Assembly (NCBI GenBank): GCA_963691775.1
Contig: OY829369.1
Location: 4,340,001-4,404,000 of the forward strand
Reading direction: 5' to 3'
Source: JAZBPO01 sp963691775
Lineage (GTDB): Bacteria; Pseudomonadota; Gammaproteobacteria; Pseudomonadales; Azotimanducaceae
DNA length: 64,000 nucleotides
Below the pieces are notes generated by a model. The model ran no database searches, was not told the origin of the DNA, and was given only the letters and a program-made list of their open reading frames with translations. Positions 34,303 to 42,903 of the stretch are shown here, piece after piece. Position 1 is the stretch's first letter. Each line of letters starts with the position of its first letter. Both the position numbers and the translations under genes were made by a program.

Positions 34303-35712
34303 TTGGCGCATGCCTTCCACGCGCCGGAGCGTGCCTTGCAGAACCTTATCCACGGACTCGAGAGCCGTCCGCCCCTCGGGGTGACGCTGCTGGCAGCCGT
34401 TCAGCACCTGCTTGGTGTGTTCGTCAGCGTCGCGACCGTCCCCCTGCTCATCAGTCTCGGCATGGGCCTGTCTGCGGCCGATGCCGCCTACATGGTCAGT
34501 GCTTCGCTCGTCGTGTCCGGCGTCGCGACCCTGATCCAGGTCACGCGCCCGGGGCCGCTCGGTGCCGGTCTGCTGTCGGTGCAGGGCACGAGCTTCGCGT
34601 TCGTCGGGCCGTTCATCTATCTCGCGGGACAGGACCCCAGCGGTGCGGCGACGCCATCCGCGGACTGGCTCGGAGCGCTGTTCGGATCCGCAGCCCTGTG
34701 CTCGATCCTCATCATGCTGTTGAGCCGGGGCCTGCACGTGCTCGGTCGCATCGTGACGCCGGTGGTGACCGGCTCGACCATCGCGGTGATCGGGGCCTCG
34801 CTCACGCTGGTGACCGTCGACAACATGCTGCGCGTCCACGACGGCGCAGTCGCCGCGAACGAGCCCCTCTGGATCCCCTGGGGACTGTTCCTCGCCGTCG
34901 TCGCCGCGATCGTTGCGGTCATGATCAGCGGCCGGGCTGCACTGCGAGTGAATGCGGTGTTCGTCGGTCTTGGCGTGGGAACGGTGCTGGCGCTGGCCCT
35001 CGGCGCGGTGGCTACGCCAGCTGAGGAAGCGCGCGCGATCGTGTTCTTCGTGGAGCCCCTGCGCTGGCCCTTGTCCGTAGACCTTGCCGTCGTGACCGTG
35101 CTCTTCCCCATCTTCATGGTGAGTGCGGTCGAGTCCGTGGGCGATCTGACGGCGACGGCCGCGCTGTCCGGCCGGCCCGTGACGGGAGACGAGTACTGGC
35201 AGCGTCTGCGTGGCGGCATCTTCGGCGACGGCTTCAATTCCCTGCTTGCCTCGCTCTGCTGCACCTTTCCGAATACGACCTTCAGCCAGAACAACGGCGT
35301 CATCCGCGTCACCGGCATCGCCTCGCGCAAGGTCGGCGTCGCTCTCGCGCTCATGCTCGTGGCCCTCGGAACGCTCCCGCAGGTCGCGCAGTGGTTCCTG
35401 CTGTTGCCGGAGGCCGTGCTCAACGGCGTGACCGGAGTCATGTTCTTCATGGTGGGGATCGCAGGCGTCGCGATCCTGCGCGAGCGGGGCACCGGGCGCC
35501 GGGGCTACCTCATCGCGGCGCTCACCGTGATCTCGAGCGTGGGCCTGTCTCGTCTTTCGCCCCACATGGACGGCTGGCCCGAGCTCCTCAGGCGTGTCCT
35601 CGACTTTCCGATCGCCTCGGCGGTGCTCTTCGCCATCCTCTTCGATCAGCTACTGCCGTCAGAGCGCGACAAACTTGCCGAGGAAGATCAGGGCGACCAC
35701 GTAGACGGCTAG
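34303..35712 (+). CDS. NCS2-family xanthine/urate permease
   Basis: A 469-residue, roughly 14-helix transporter. AVQHLLGVFVSVATVPL has the QH motif, and SAVESVGDLTAT and FSQNNGVIRVTGIASRKVG are the nucleobase transporter signatures. Compared with the permease at 7898 it has a longer periplasmic-type loop. No ATG precedes the conserved part, so TTG at 34303 is the best start; TTG 34342 is an alternative. The last 54 bp overlap the end of the convergent azgA-like gene. Confidence 0.85.
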   Translation: MAHAFHAPERALQNLIHGLESRPPLGVTLLAAVQHLLGVFVSVATVPLLISLGMGLSAADAAYMVSASLVVSGVATLIQVTRPGPLGAGLLSVQGTSFAFVGPFIYLAGQDPSGAATPSADWLGALFGSAALCSILIMLLSRGLHVLGRIVTPVVTGSTIAVIGASLTLVTVDNMLRVHDGAVAANEPLWIPWGLFLAVVAAIVAVMISGRAALRVNAVFVGLGVGTVLALALGAVATPAEEARAIVFFVEPLRWPLSVDLAVVTVLFPIFMVSAVESVGDLTATAALSGRPVTGDEYWQRLRGGIFGDGFNSLLASLCCTFPNTTFSQNNGVIRVTGIASRKVGVALALMLVALGTLPQVAQWFLLLPEAVLNGVTGVMFFMVGIAGVAILRERGTGRRGYLIAALTVISSVGLSRLSPHMDGWPELLRRVLDFPIASAVLFAILFDQLLPSERDKLAEEDQGDHVDG

Positions 35713-36945
35713 GGGGCACCCCTTGGCGTTCCCGGACAGGACCTTGATCGCCGCGTAGCAGATGAAGCCGAGGCCGATGCCGTCGGCGATCGAGAACGAC
35801 AACGGCATCGCGAGTGCCGTGACGACGGCCGGTGCGTACTCCGTGTAGTCCTCCCAGTCCACGTCGGCAAGGGCGCGCGCCATGAGCGCTGCAACGAAGA
35901 GCAGCGCTGCACCGGTCGCGAAGGCCGGCACGCTGCCGGCGAGCGGTGCGAAGAACAGGCACGCGAGGAAGAGCCCGGCCGTGACGACAGATGTGAGGCC
36001 CGTGCGCCCGCCGGCCGCGACGCCGGCACCGGACTCGATGTAGCTAGTGGTAGAGCTGGTGCCCAGCACCGCGCCGGCGGCGGTCGCGCCGGAGTCGGCG
36101 AGGAGGGCGGAACGCAGGCGTGGCAGATGGCCCTCCGGCGTCATGAGGCCGGAGCGGGTCGCGACGCCGACGAGGGTTCCGGCCGTGTCGAACACGTCGA
36201 CGAGGAGCAGGGTCACGATCACCGTGATCATCGACCACTGGAATGCGGCGCCGATGTCGAGCTGGCCCAGGACCGGGCTCGGATCGGGCGGCAGGGAGAC
36301 CACCCCCCCGAACTCGGCCGCGCCCGAGATCCATCCGAGGACCGTGACGCCGAGGATGCCGAGGAGAACCGCCCCCGGAATCCGGCGCGCTGACAAGGCG
36401 ACGATGAGCACGAAGCCCAGGATTGCCAGCAGCGGGGGCAGGGTGCCGAGATCGCCGAGGGCGACGAAGGTGGCGGGGTTGTCGACGATCACGCCGGAAT
36501 TCTTCAGTGCGATGAAGCCGATGAACAGGCCGACGCCCGAGGCTATGCCGTGCTTGAGTGAGCGCGGGATGGCGTTGATGAGCCATTCCCGGACCGGCAG
36601 CACGGACAGCGCGATGAAGATGACGCCGGAAAGGAACACTGCGCCGAGCGCCGTCTGCCAGGGATGTCCCATGCCGAGGACGATGCCGTAGGTGAAGAAC
36701 GCGTTCTGGCCCATGCCCGGGGCGAGGGCGACCGGGTAGTTCGCGAGCAGGCCCATGAGCAGGGTGCCGAGGGCGGCCGCGATACAGGTCGCGACGAAGA
36801 CGGCACCGGCGTCCATGCCCGCATCGGCGAGGATGGCCGGGTTGACGACCACGATGTAGGCCATGGCCATGAAGGTCGCGAACCCTGCCTGGACCTCTGT
36901 GCGGACGTTGGTACCGGCTTCTGCAAGGCCGAAGCGTTCGAACAT
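35659..36945 (-). CDS. AzgA-type adenine/guanine/hypoxanthine permease
   Basis: A 428-residue transporter with the AzgA/PbuG pattern: EVQAGFATFMAMAYIVVVNPAIL, APGMGQNAFFTYG, and LVDVFDTAGTLVGVATRSGLM, followed by STTSYIESGAGVAAGGRTGLTSVV. These substrate-site residues indicate uptake of oxopurines or adenine rather than xanthine/urate. Divergent from the adenine-deaminase-like gene at 37032 (86 bp apart), which suggests that the imported base is deaminated by that enzyme. Its 3' end overlaps the convergent permease by 54 bp. Confidence 0.92.
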   Translation of the reverse strand: MFERFGLAEAGTNVRTEVQAGFATFMAMAYIVVVNPAILADAGMDAGAVFVATCIAAALGTLLMGLLANYPVALAPGMGQNAFFTYGIVLGMGHPWQTALGAVFLSGVIFIALSVLPVREWLINAIPRSLKHGIASGVGLFIGFIALKNSGVIVDNPATFVALGDLGTLPPLLAILGFVLIVALSARRIPGAVLLGILGVTVLGWISGAAEFGGVVSLPPDPSPVLGQLDIGAAFQWSMITVIVTLLLVDVFDTAGTLVGVATRSGLMTPEGHLPRLRSALLADSGATAAGAVLGTSSTTSYIESGAGVAAGGRTGLTSVVTAGLFLACLFFAPLAGSVPAFATGAALLFVAALMARALADVDWEDYTEYAPAVVTALAMPLSFSIADGIGLGFICYAAIKVLSGNAKGCPLAVYVVALIFLGKFVAL

Positions 36946-37031
36946 GGTGGAATCCTTGGTGGGCGAGCGACTTGTGCGGTCGAGCGGTGCGCCCGATGCT
37001 AGCCGTCGCCCGCACAGTCAGGAAGTCATCG

Positions 37032-38054
37032 ATGGAAATGCTCGAGAAATTCTTTGCCGAAGTGCCGAAGGCAGAACTGCATCTGCACATCGAGGGCACG
37101 CTCGAGCCGGCGCTGATGCTCGCCCTCGCGGAGCGCCATGGGGTCGAGCTTCCTTACAGCTCTCTTGACGAAGTGCTCGCGGCCTACGACTTCGACGATC
37201 TCCAGAGTTTTCTGGACCTCTACTATCTCGGCGCTTCGGCGCTTCGCAGGGCGGAGGATTTCGAGGCGCTCACGGCGGCCTATCTCGCGCGCTGCCGCGA
37301 ACAGAACATCGTCCACCTGGAGATGATGTTTGATCCGCAGACCCATACGGATCGGGGCATTCCGTTCGATGTCGTCATGGAAGGATTGCTCGCGGCGATC
37401 GACGAGGCGCGGGCGGAGTGGGGCGTTTCCGTTCGCCTGATCATGAGTTTCCTGCGTCATCTCGACGAGGCGTCTGCACTGCAGACGCTGGAGATGGCAC
37501 GTCCATGGCGCGATCGCATCGACGCCGTCGGCCTTGACAGCGGAGAGCGCGGCAATCCGCCGGAGAAGTTCACAGGGGCCTACGCACAGGCGAAGGAGGA
37601 GGGCTATTTCCTTACTGCGCATGCCGGCGAGGAAGGGCCGCCCGCGTACATCATCGGGGCGCTCGATGCGCTCGATGTCGCGCGCATCGATCATGGCGTG
37701 CGCTGCCTCGAAGACGACGCGCTCGTCGCGCGCCTAGCCCGCGATCGGGTTCCGCTCACGGTCTGCCCGCAGTCGAACGTCCGTCTTTGCGTGGTTCCCG
37801 ACATGGCGGCGCACCCCATCCTCGAGATGCTCGACCGGGGACTGCTCGTGTCGGTGAACTCCGACGACCCTGCGTATTTCGGCGGTCAGCTCGTCGACAA
37901 CTACGCCGCCATGGCGCGGTCACTGCCCATGACTGGGGAGCAGGCGCTGGCATTGGTGCGTGGGGGCTTCGAGAGCGCGCTGCTCGGCCAGGCGGAACGT
38001 GTGCGTCACCTCGCCGAGGTCGACGCGGTCGCCGCGCGCTACGGACTGCTCTGA
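37032..38054 (+). CDS. Adenine deaminase, adenosine-deaminase type
   Basis: A 340-residue enzyme with intact catalytic motifs: ELHLHIEGTLEP (HxH), FLTAHAGEEGPPAYI (HAGE with proton-donor Glu), RIDHGVRCLED and VNSDDPAYFGG. HAGEEGPP and SDDPAYF(G)G are typical of the adenine aminohydrolase subgroup rather than true adenosine deaminases. ATG 37032 follows a short leader; the frame is open from 36972. Divergent from an AzgA-like adenine/hypoxanthine permease, which supports adenine to hypoxanthine conversion. Its last 16 bp overlap the end of the convergent allantoicase gene. Confidence 0.88.
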   Translation: MEMLEKFFAEVPKAELHLHIEGTLEPALMLALAERHGVELPYSSLDEVLAAYDFDDLQSFLDLYYLGASALRRAEDFEALTAAYLARCREQNIVHLEMMFDPQTHTDRGIPFDVVMEGLLAAIDEARAEWGVSVRLIMSFLRHLDEASALQTLEMARPWRDRIDAVGLDSGERGNPPEKFTGAYAQAKEEGYFLTAHAGEEGPPAYIIGALDALDVARIDHGVRCLEDDALVARLARDRVPLTVCPQSNVRLCVVPDMAAHPILEMLDRGLLVSVNSDDPAYFGGQLVDNYAAMARSLPMTGEQALALVRGGFESALLGQAERVRHLAEVDAVAARYGLL

Positions 38055-39106
38055 GGATCGCCTTCGAGCGCGAGGCCGTGGATGCCACCGTTCGGGTAGA
38101 ACATGAACAGCAGGTGTGCCATCGGATCAGCTTCGGCGAGCGCAAAGCGATGCCAGCGATCCGGGGCCAGCGCCCCGAAGTCCAGCAGGGGCACGAACGG
38201 GCCGTCGTCCGGATTCACCAGTTCGACGTCGAAGGCGCTGCCATCGGGATCGGCTAGGCGTTCGTGCATCCACGCCGCGAAGTCGTCGGGAACCTCCTGT
38301 GTTCCGTCGTCGTAGCGCGCGGTCCATCTCGGGCCCCTGGCCAGCACCTGGTCCGGATCCGTCCCCGCGGGCAAGCCGAACAGATGGCAGCTGAGCGGTG
38401 GGTTCAGACGATGCAAATAGGTATCCACGACGAGGTGCCGACAGCGCGCCGGTGATGCGAGAGAGAAGAGGGCGCGTTCACCGAAGCCGGTGCGCGCCGA
38501 TTCCCAGCCGATCATGTGGTCCTCGTTGCGCACCCCGCGTACGGCCATCGCCGGATTTCCATAATGCTCGTTGCTGACATGGCTGATGGCCGCTGTCGCG
38601 AGCAGATTGATTGGGTCCGGTGCCGGGTTTGGCAGGGGCGTGCCGAACAGCTTGACGCGGGCGATGCCGCCCTCCTGGTAGCAGCGGATGCGGACCTCGC
38701 GCGCGTCCGCGGGTGTCACGTCCAGGGCATGGTCGCGATCGGGGGCGAGTGCGGCGCGCTCGAGCACGCAGCACCAGTCGCCGTCGTCCATCCGCACGTC
38801 GACCGCGACAATGGGCACCTGGTTCCCCGTGAAGAAGGCCGTGGAGATTTCCACCCGTTCCACGCGGCCGGGCGCCGCCAGGCGCAGGACGAGTTCGTTG
38901 TGTGCGCTGGGCTCGAAGCGCACGCGCGTGCCGTGCACTCGGTGGCCCCGATGGCGGGCCGTCTCGAAGCCCCAGAAGCGTGCACCGATGTGGGTGAACT
39001 GGCCTCGCCGATCCTCCGGCGCATCGGGTCGGGCGGCCTCGTGCGGATTCGTGAAGCCCGAGTCGCTGTAGGCAGCGACGAAGGCCGGCAGGTGAAGGGC
39101 GCTCAC
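38039..39106 (-). CDS. alc: Allantoicase
   Basis: A 355-residue protein built from two jelly-roll repeats, the allantoicase plan. First repeat: HIGARFWGFETARHRGHRVHG and VEISTAFFTGNQVPIVAVD; second: SNEHYGNPAMAVRG, MIGWESARTGFGE, HLVVDTYLHRLNPPLSC. It cleaves allantoate to ureidoglycolate and urea. GTG at 39106 overlaps the allA stop as GTGA; a later upstream ATG-frame extension lacks conserved residues. The C-terminal HLLFMFYPNGGIHGLAL ends the second repeat as expected. Confidence 0.9.
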   Translation of the reverse strand: MSALHLPAFVAAYSDSGFTNPHEAARPDAPEDRRGQFTHIGARFWGFETARHRGHRVHGTRVRFEPSAHNELVLRLAAPGRVERVEISTAFFTGNQVPIVAVDVRMDDGDWCCVLERAALAPDRDHALDVTPADAREVRIRCYQEGGIARVKLFGTPLPNPAPDPINLLATAAISHVSNEHYGNPAMAVRGVRNEDHMIGWESARTGFGERALFSLASPARCRHLVVDTYLHRLNPPLSCHLFGLPAGTDPDQVLARGPRWTARYDDGTQEVPDDFAAWMHERLADPDGSAFDVELVNPDDGPFVPLLDFGALAPDRWHRFALAEADPMAHLLFMFYPNGGIHGLALEGDPQSSP

Positions 39107-39591
39107 GGCTCGATCTCCAACGGATCGGAGAGGGTGACTTCGTCGCAATCCGGCGCGCCGTCGCAGCGGTCGACGACGAGGAAGTCGCTCGTCTCGCCGA
39201 GCGCGAGGCTGAAGTGGTGCCAGGTGCCCGGGTGGAAGTTGACGCCTTCGTCGCCGCGCGCGTGGAAGGCGCGGATCGCGCTCGGATCGAGATCGCCCGC
39301 CGGGGCAACCACCACGAGCCAGTCGCGGCCGGAGAGCGGGAAGAACGCCTGCGACGACAATGGATGTCGCTCCATCATGTTCAGACGCAGGGGCAGCGGC
39401 AGGGGCTCAGTCCGGAAGATACTGAGACATGGCCGGCCGCCTTCCGCTGCAAGGGTCAGTTTCGCGAGGTCGTGAAAGCGCGCGGTGCGGCCGGCATTGA
39501 TGCTCCGCGTCTCCGGCGCGAAGTCGGTACGGATCACGTCGCCGAACGGGCGGAAGGCTTCGGGTTCGAGCGGGCTCGCGGTCAGGCGCAC
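39103..39591 (-). CDS. allA: Ureidoglycolate lyase
   Basis: A 162-residue cupin-like enzyme giving glyoxylate and urea from ureidoglycolate. LEPEAFRPFGDVI at the N-terminus, MMERHPLSSQAFFPL and GVNFHPGTWHHFSLAL are the diagnostic segments. GTG at 39591 is favoured because it is just before the conserved start, with AGGA upstream; an ATG at 39651 would add 20 Arg-rich residues. It is first of a two-gene unit with allantoicase and completes the purine pathway in this window. Confidence 0.92.
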   Translation of the reverse strand: MRLTASPLEPEAFRPFGDVIRTDFAPETRSINAGRTARFHDLAKLTLAAEGGRPCLSIFRTEPLPLPLRLNMMERHPLSSQAFFPLSGRDWLVVVAPAGDLDPSAIRAFHARGDEGVNFHPGTWHHFSLALGETSDFLVVDRCDGAPDCDEVTLSDPLEIEP

Positions 39592-39631
39592 GGTCGCTGT
39601 CCTGCAGTCGAAAGGAGCGCGGACCCTAACC

Positions 39632-39648
39632 CGCGGACGCGGTCCGCG
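39632..39648. promoter_or_regulatory. Inverted repeat in the allA/cupin divergent gap
   Basis: CGCGGAC and GTCCGCG form perfect 7-bp arms around GCG in the 119-bp gap between divergent starts. It may be an operator, but the GC-only composition raises the chance level. Confidence 0.3.
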
Positions 39649-39710
39649 CACGGGGCGCAGTGGGATCGCGTAAGGTCCGGGCTCCGTGACTTCGCCGCGA
39701 ACGTTCGGTC

Positions 39711-40244
39711 ATGACTCAGCTTCAACAACTGCTCCGTGCCGCGGTCTTGCCGCTTTTCCTTACGCTTGTGCCCTGTACGGGCGTCGCCGCGAGCGCGTTT
39801 CTTGATGAGGCAGACGTCACCTGGAAGGTGAATGCTTTCCAGATCGCGCGCTGGAAGACCCTCATCGGAGGCAACGAAGGTGGACAATTGGACGACTCGG
39901 ATGTGCGCTTCGGTCTCTGGGAACTCGCACCGAATGCCATCTATCACGGTCATCGGCACGATGTGCCGGAGATCTACTTTGTCACCGCCGGCGCGGCGGA
40001 CTGGACCGTGGGCACGGAAACGCGCCGGGTCGGCCCCGGTTCCGTGATCCTCACGCCACCCGGAGCGGTGCATCGCATGGTCAATGTCGCAGACACGCCC
40101 GTTTCGGCGGTCTGGTTCTGGTGGGCCCCGGACGGCCGTCGGGCAGTGTTCGAGGGCACTTACGAGTTCACCGAACCGGCCCCTGAGCAACCCGAGGGAG
40201 CGCTTTTCGACGATGGGGCAGGTGAACGGCTCTTCTCGCCTTGA
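39711..40244 (+). CDS. Exported cupin-domain protein
   Basis: A 177-residue protein with a signal peptide (residues 1 to about 28) and a single cupin domain. The metal ligands expected for the fold are present: H79/H81/H83 and E87 in YHGHRHDVPEIYF, and H121 in PPGAVHRM. The VGPGSVILTPPGAVH block matches cupin motif 2. Periplasmic cupins include lyases, isomerases and oxygenases, so the reaction is open. Divergent placement beside allA might suggest ureidoglycine or related chemistry, but the cytosolic enzymes of that pathway are not exported, so I do not assign it. Confidence 0.7.
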   Translation: MTQLQQLLRAAVLPLFLTLVPCTGVAASAFLDEADVTWKVNAFQIARWKTLIGGNEGGQLDDSDVRFGLWELAPNAIYHGHRHDVPEIYFVTAGAADWTVGTETRRVGPGSVILTPPGAVHRMVNVADTPVSAVWFWWAPDGRRAVFEGTYEFTEPAPEQPEGALFDDGAGERLFSP

Positions 40245-40255
40245 ACGTGCGCTTT

Positions 40256-40291
40256 CGCAACCGCGACCGCAACCGCGACCGCAACCGCAAC
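40256..40291. repeat. Hexanucleotide repeat array (CGCRAC)6
   Basis: Six consecutive CGCAAC or CGCGAC units just past the cupin gene. They lie in the 305-bp gene-free gap before ccmA, which otherwise holds only a second small repeat and a weak, probably spurious 100-codon frame. Confidence 0.85.
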
Positions 40292-40355
40292 CGCGTCGTC
40301 TGCGATCAGCTGAGCGCATGCATTGACGCATGAGCGAGGCTGACGGTGTGGAAGG

Positions 40356-40384
40356 CCGTGACACGGACCGTGACACGGACCGTG
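40356..40384. repeat. 12-bp tandem repeat (CCGTGACACGGA)2
   Basis: Two exact copies followed by CCGTG, about 165 bp before the ccmA start. Each unit contains CCGTG and CACGG, so it is also internally symmetric. Confidence 0.8.
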
Positions 40385-40549
40385 CGAGGCGGCGGCTGAA
40401 CCATTCGGCGATCGTCGGAATCGGGCACGCCGAATTGGCTGTGATGGTCATCCGGCTCCCTCGTGAGGGGACGGGCAATCTGCTTCCGAGGCTCTCCTCT
40501 TGGCGTTCAAGGTGCGCTGCAGGCTCTGAACCTCCGCGGGCGCATTGCT

Positions 40550-41233
40550 ATGATCGCGTGGTCCCGCTGGCGCACGGAGCCCTCCTTGTCCGCACCACTG
40601 CTCGAACTCGAGCGTCTCGCCTGCGAGCGTGACGACCGGGTGCTGTTCTCGGCGCTCGATCTGACGATTGCGGCGGGCGAGGTCGTGCAATTGAGGGGCG
40701 CGAACGGCGCCGGAAAAACCACGCTCCTGCGCTGCATCGCGGGCCTGCACGTCGATCATGCGGGACATATCCGGATCAGGGGGGTCGAGGGCGCAGATGG
40801 CCAGCGCGACGTGCTCTTCTTCGGGCATCGGCCAGGTGTGTCGACGGCTTTGACTGCGGCGGAGAATCTTGCCTGGGCAAACGCTCTCGAGGGCCTCGAC
40901 TCCGATCCAGCCGTGATCGCGGCGGCACTCGCGCGGGTTGGGCTCGCGCACTGGGATGACGTGCCCTGTCAGCAGATGTCTGCGGGCCAGCATCGTCGCG
41001 TTGCGCTCGCGCGCCTTGTTCTCGCCATTGGCCGGGTGCCGTTGTGGCTCCTCGACGAACCCTTCACGGCCCTCGACGACGCTGGCATCGCCATGGTGGT
41101 AGACGTCGTGCGCGCGCAGCTCGAAGCGGGCGGGGCTGTTCTCATGGCAACGCATCAGGACGCACCGGGACTGGATGGCTTGCGGACCCTGCGTTTCGGC
41201 AGCGATGGCCCATGCCTGGAGCGATCAGCGTGA
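40550..41233 (+). CDS. ccmA: Heme exporter ATP-binding protein CcmA
   Basis: A 227-residue ABC ATPase of the cytochrome c maturation complex CcmABCD, which releases holo-CcmE. Walker A is RGANGAGKTTLLR, the signature is MSAGQHRRVALARL (Q-loop and signature as in CcmA), and Walker B is LWLLDEPFTALDD. ATG 40550 is used, although a TTG at 40586 is closer to the conserved N-terminus. First gene of an uninterrupted operon to ccmI. Confidence 0.92.
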   Translation: MIAWSRWRTEPSLSAPLLELERLACERDDRVLFSALDLTIAAGEVVQLRGANGAGKTTLLRCIAGLHVDHAGHIRIRGVEGADGQRDVLFFGHRPGVSTALTAAENLAWANALEGLDSDPAVIAAALARVGLAHWDDVPCQQMSAGQHRRVALARLVLAIGRVPLWLLDEPFTALDDAGIAMVVDVVRAQLEAGGAVLMATHQDAPGLDGLRTLRFGSDGPCLERSA

Positions 41234-42024
41234 TCACTGGGGGATCCCCGGCTGAATCCCCGACGGGACCCCCGACGGGACCCCCGACGGGAGCCCGGAC
41301 GGGAGCCCGGACGGGAGCCCCGACGGCACGCATTGCGGCGACACCTTCGTTGCGCCGGATGTTCTATGGTCAATTGCGCCGCGACCTTGCACTTGCTCTG
41401 CGCGATCCCGCGGAGCTCGTGCAATCCCTCGCCTTTTTCGTCCTGATCGTCACGCTGTTCCCGCTCGGCCTGGGCCCCGAGCCTGATGCGCTCGCGGAGC
41501 TCGCGCCGGCCGTACTGTGGATCGCAGCGCTCCTGGCAACGCTTCTCGGACTCGAAGGACTCTTTCGCAGGGACCGTGATGACGGCACGTTGGAACAGCT
41601 CGTGTTGCGCGCACGTCCGCTGCCCTTTGCGGTCATTGCGCGCCTCACCGCACACTGGCTTGTCACGGGCGTGCCGCTGACGCTCGCGGCGCCGCTGCTG
41701 GGCGGCATGCTCGAATTACCCGCTGCGGCCGTTCTGCCGTTGACGCTGGGCCTCGCCCTCGGAACGCCCGTGCTCACGCTCCTGGGTAGCGTCGGAGCTG
41801 CGCTTATCGTCGGTTTGCGCTCCGGAGGCCTCCTGCTCGCGCTCCTCGTGCTGCCCCTTTTCGTACCCGTACTCATTCTGGGCGTGGCTGCGGCAGAATT
41901 GGCGGTCGACGGCATCGGCGCGACGGCACCGCTGCTGTGGCTGGCCACAGGTCTTGCTGCAGCGCTTACGCTCGCGCCCTTCGCGATCGCAGGGGCGCTG
42001 CGCATCGGCGTGGAGACGGGCTGA
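41230..42024 (+). CDS. ccmB: Heme exporter membrane protein CcmB
   Basis: A 264-residue membrane protein with six helices. The family core starts at FYGQLRRDLALALRD and includes LFRRDRDDGTLEQL and the Gly-rich LTLLGSVGAAL segment. Starting at GTG 41230 (GTGA overlap with ccmA) gives a Pro-Thr-Gly-Ala/Arg repeat tail before the core, encoded by six 12-bp units; ATG 41212 would add six residues, and ATG 41359 would remove the tail entirely. Such a tail is not usual for CcmB. Confidence 0.9.
   Translation: MITGGSPAESPTGPPTGPPTGARTGARTGAPTARIAATPSLRRMFYGQLRRDLALALRDPAELVQSLAFFVLIVTLFPLGLGPEPDALAELAPAVLWIAALLATLLGLEGLFRRDRDDGTLEQLVLRARPLPFAVIARLTAHWLVTGVPLTLAAPLLGGMLELPAAAVLPLTLGLALGTPVLTLLGSVGAALIVGLRSGGLLLALLVLPLFVPVLILGVAAAELAVDGIGATAPLLWLATGLAAALTLAPFAIAGALRIGVETG
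41258..41329 (+). repeat. 12-bp tandem repeat, six units, at the start of ccmB
   Basis: Units CCCCGACGGGAC, CCCCGACGGGAC, CCCCGACGGGAG, CCCGGACGGGAG, CCCGGACGGGAG and CCCCGACGGCAC run head to tail. Unit length keeps the frame and encodes a P/R-T-G-P/A tetrapeptide repeat. Confidence 0.9.
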
Positions 42025-42066
42025 ATACGCGGGCACACTGGCCCCCAGGGCCTTTCGGAGAGAAAT

Positions 42067-42903
42067 ATGAACGTCCCGCAGCCGCTGGTACGGCTCTGGC
42101 ACAGGCTCGGATCGCCGCGCTGGTTCTACGAAACCACGCAGCCCTGGCTCCCCTGGTTCGGTGGCGCTGCTGCGCTCTTGCTCGCCCTTGGAACGGCCTG
42201 GGGACTTGCCTTCGCGCCCGAGGACTACCAGCAGGGCAATAGCTTCCGCATCATCTACATTCACGTGCCTTCGGCGATCCTCTCGCAGTCGATCTACATG
42301 CTCATGGCCGCCGCCGGCGTGGTTCTGCTGGTGTGGCGCATGAAGCTCGCAGACATGGTGATTGCGGCCGCCGCTCCGATCGGTGCCGCCTTCACGTTTC
42401 TCGCGCTTGCGACGGGCTCGATCTGGGGTAAGCCCACGTGGGGTACTTACTGGGCCTGGGACGCGCGCGTGACAGCGATGCTGCTCATGCTCTTTCTGTA
42501 TCTCGGCCTGATCGCGCTCCGTCGTGCCGTCGATCGGCCGGAGGCTGCGGGGCGGGCCTGCGCGATCCTTGCGATCGTGGGGGTCATCAACATCCCGATC
42601 ATCAAGTACTCCGTGGATTGGTGGCTGACCCTGCATCAACCGAGCACGTTCACGCTCACCGAAAAGCCCGCCATGCCGGCGAGCATGTGGCTGCCGCTGC
42701 TCGTGAACGTATTCGGCTTCTACGCGCTCCTCGGATTCGCGCTGCTGCAGAGCGTTCGTACCGAAATTCTGGTCCGCGAACGGCGCACGAGCTGGGTAAA
42801 GGCACTCATTACGGGTGGGCGTCCCGAGCCCGGAGCGATGGCTGCCGAGGAACAGGACAACAAGGCTAGTGCGGCCAGTGCGGGCCTGGAGCGCCCAGCT
42901 TGA
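42067..42903 (+). CDS. ccmC: Heme exporter membrane protein CcmC
   Basis: A 278-residue, six-helix protein that presents heme to CcmE. The WWD-type domain is WGTYWAWDARVTAMLLML, flanked by the heme-ligand His in IIYIHVPSA and in WWLTLHQPST. GAGAGAAAT precedes the ATG. A 42-bp gap separates it from ccmB, and its stop overlaps the ccmD start. Confidence 0.95.
   Translation: MNVPQPLVRLWHRLGSPRWFYETTQPWLPWFGGAAALLLALGTAWGLAFAPEDYQQGNSFRIIYIHVPSAILSQSIYMLMAAAGVVLLVWRMKLADMVIAAAAPIGAAFTFLALATGSIWGKPTWGTYWAWDARVTAMLLMLFLYLGLIALRRAVDRPEAAGRACAILAIVGVINIPIIKYSVDWWLTLHQPSTFTLTEKPAMPASMWLPLLVNVFGFYALLGFALLQSVRTEILVRERRTSWVKALITGGRPEPGAMAAEEQDNKASAASAGLERPA

Noticed and set aside
34048..35565. 505-codon minus frame opposite the NCS2 permease
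   Set aside because: Very His/Arg/Gln-rich composition typical of antisense translation; no family signature.
40330..40632. 100-codon plus frame before ccmA
   Set aside because: Built partly from a 12-bp repeat, overlaps the ccmA start and shows no protein features.
41258..41329. Direct repeats considered as a CRISPR-like array
   Set aside because: Units are 12 bp with no spacers and lie in the ccmB reading frame; a simple tandem repeat.
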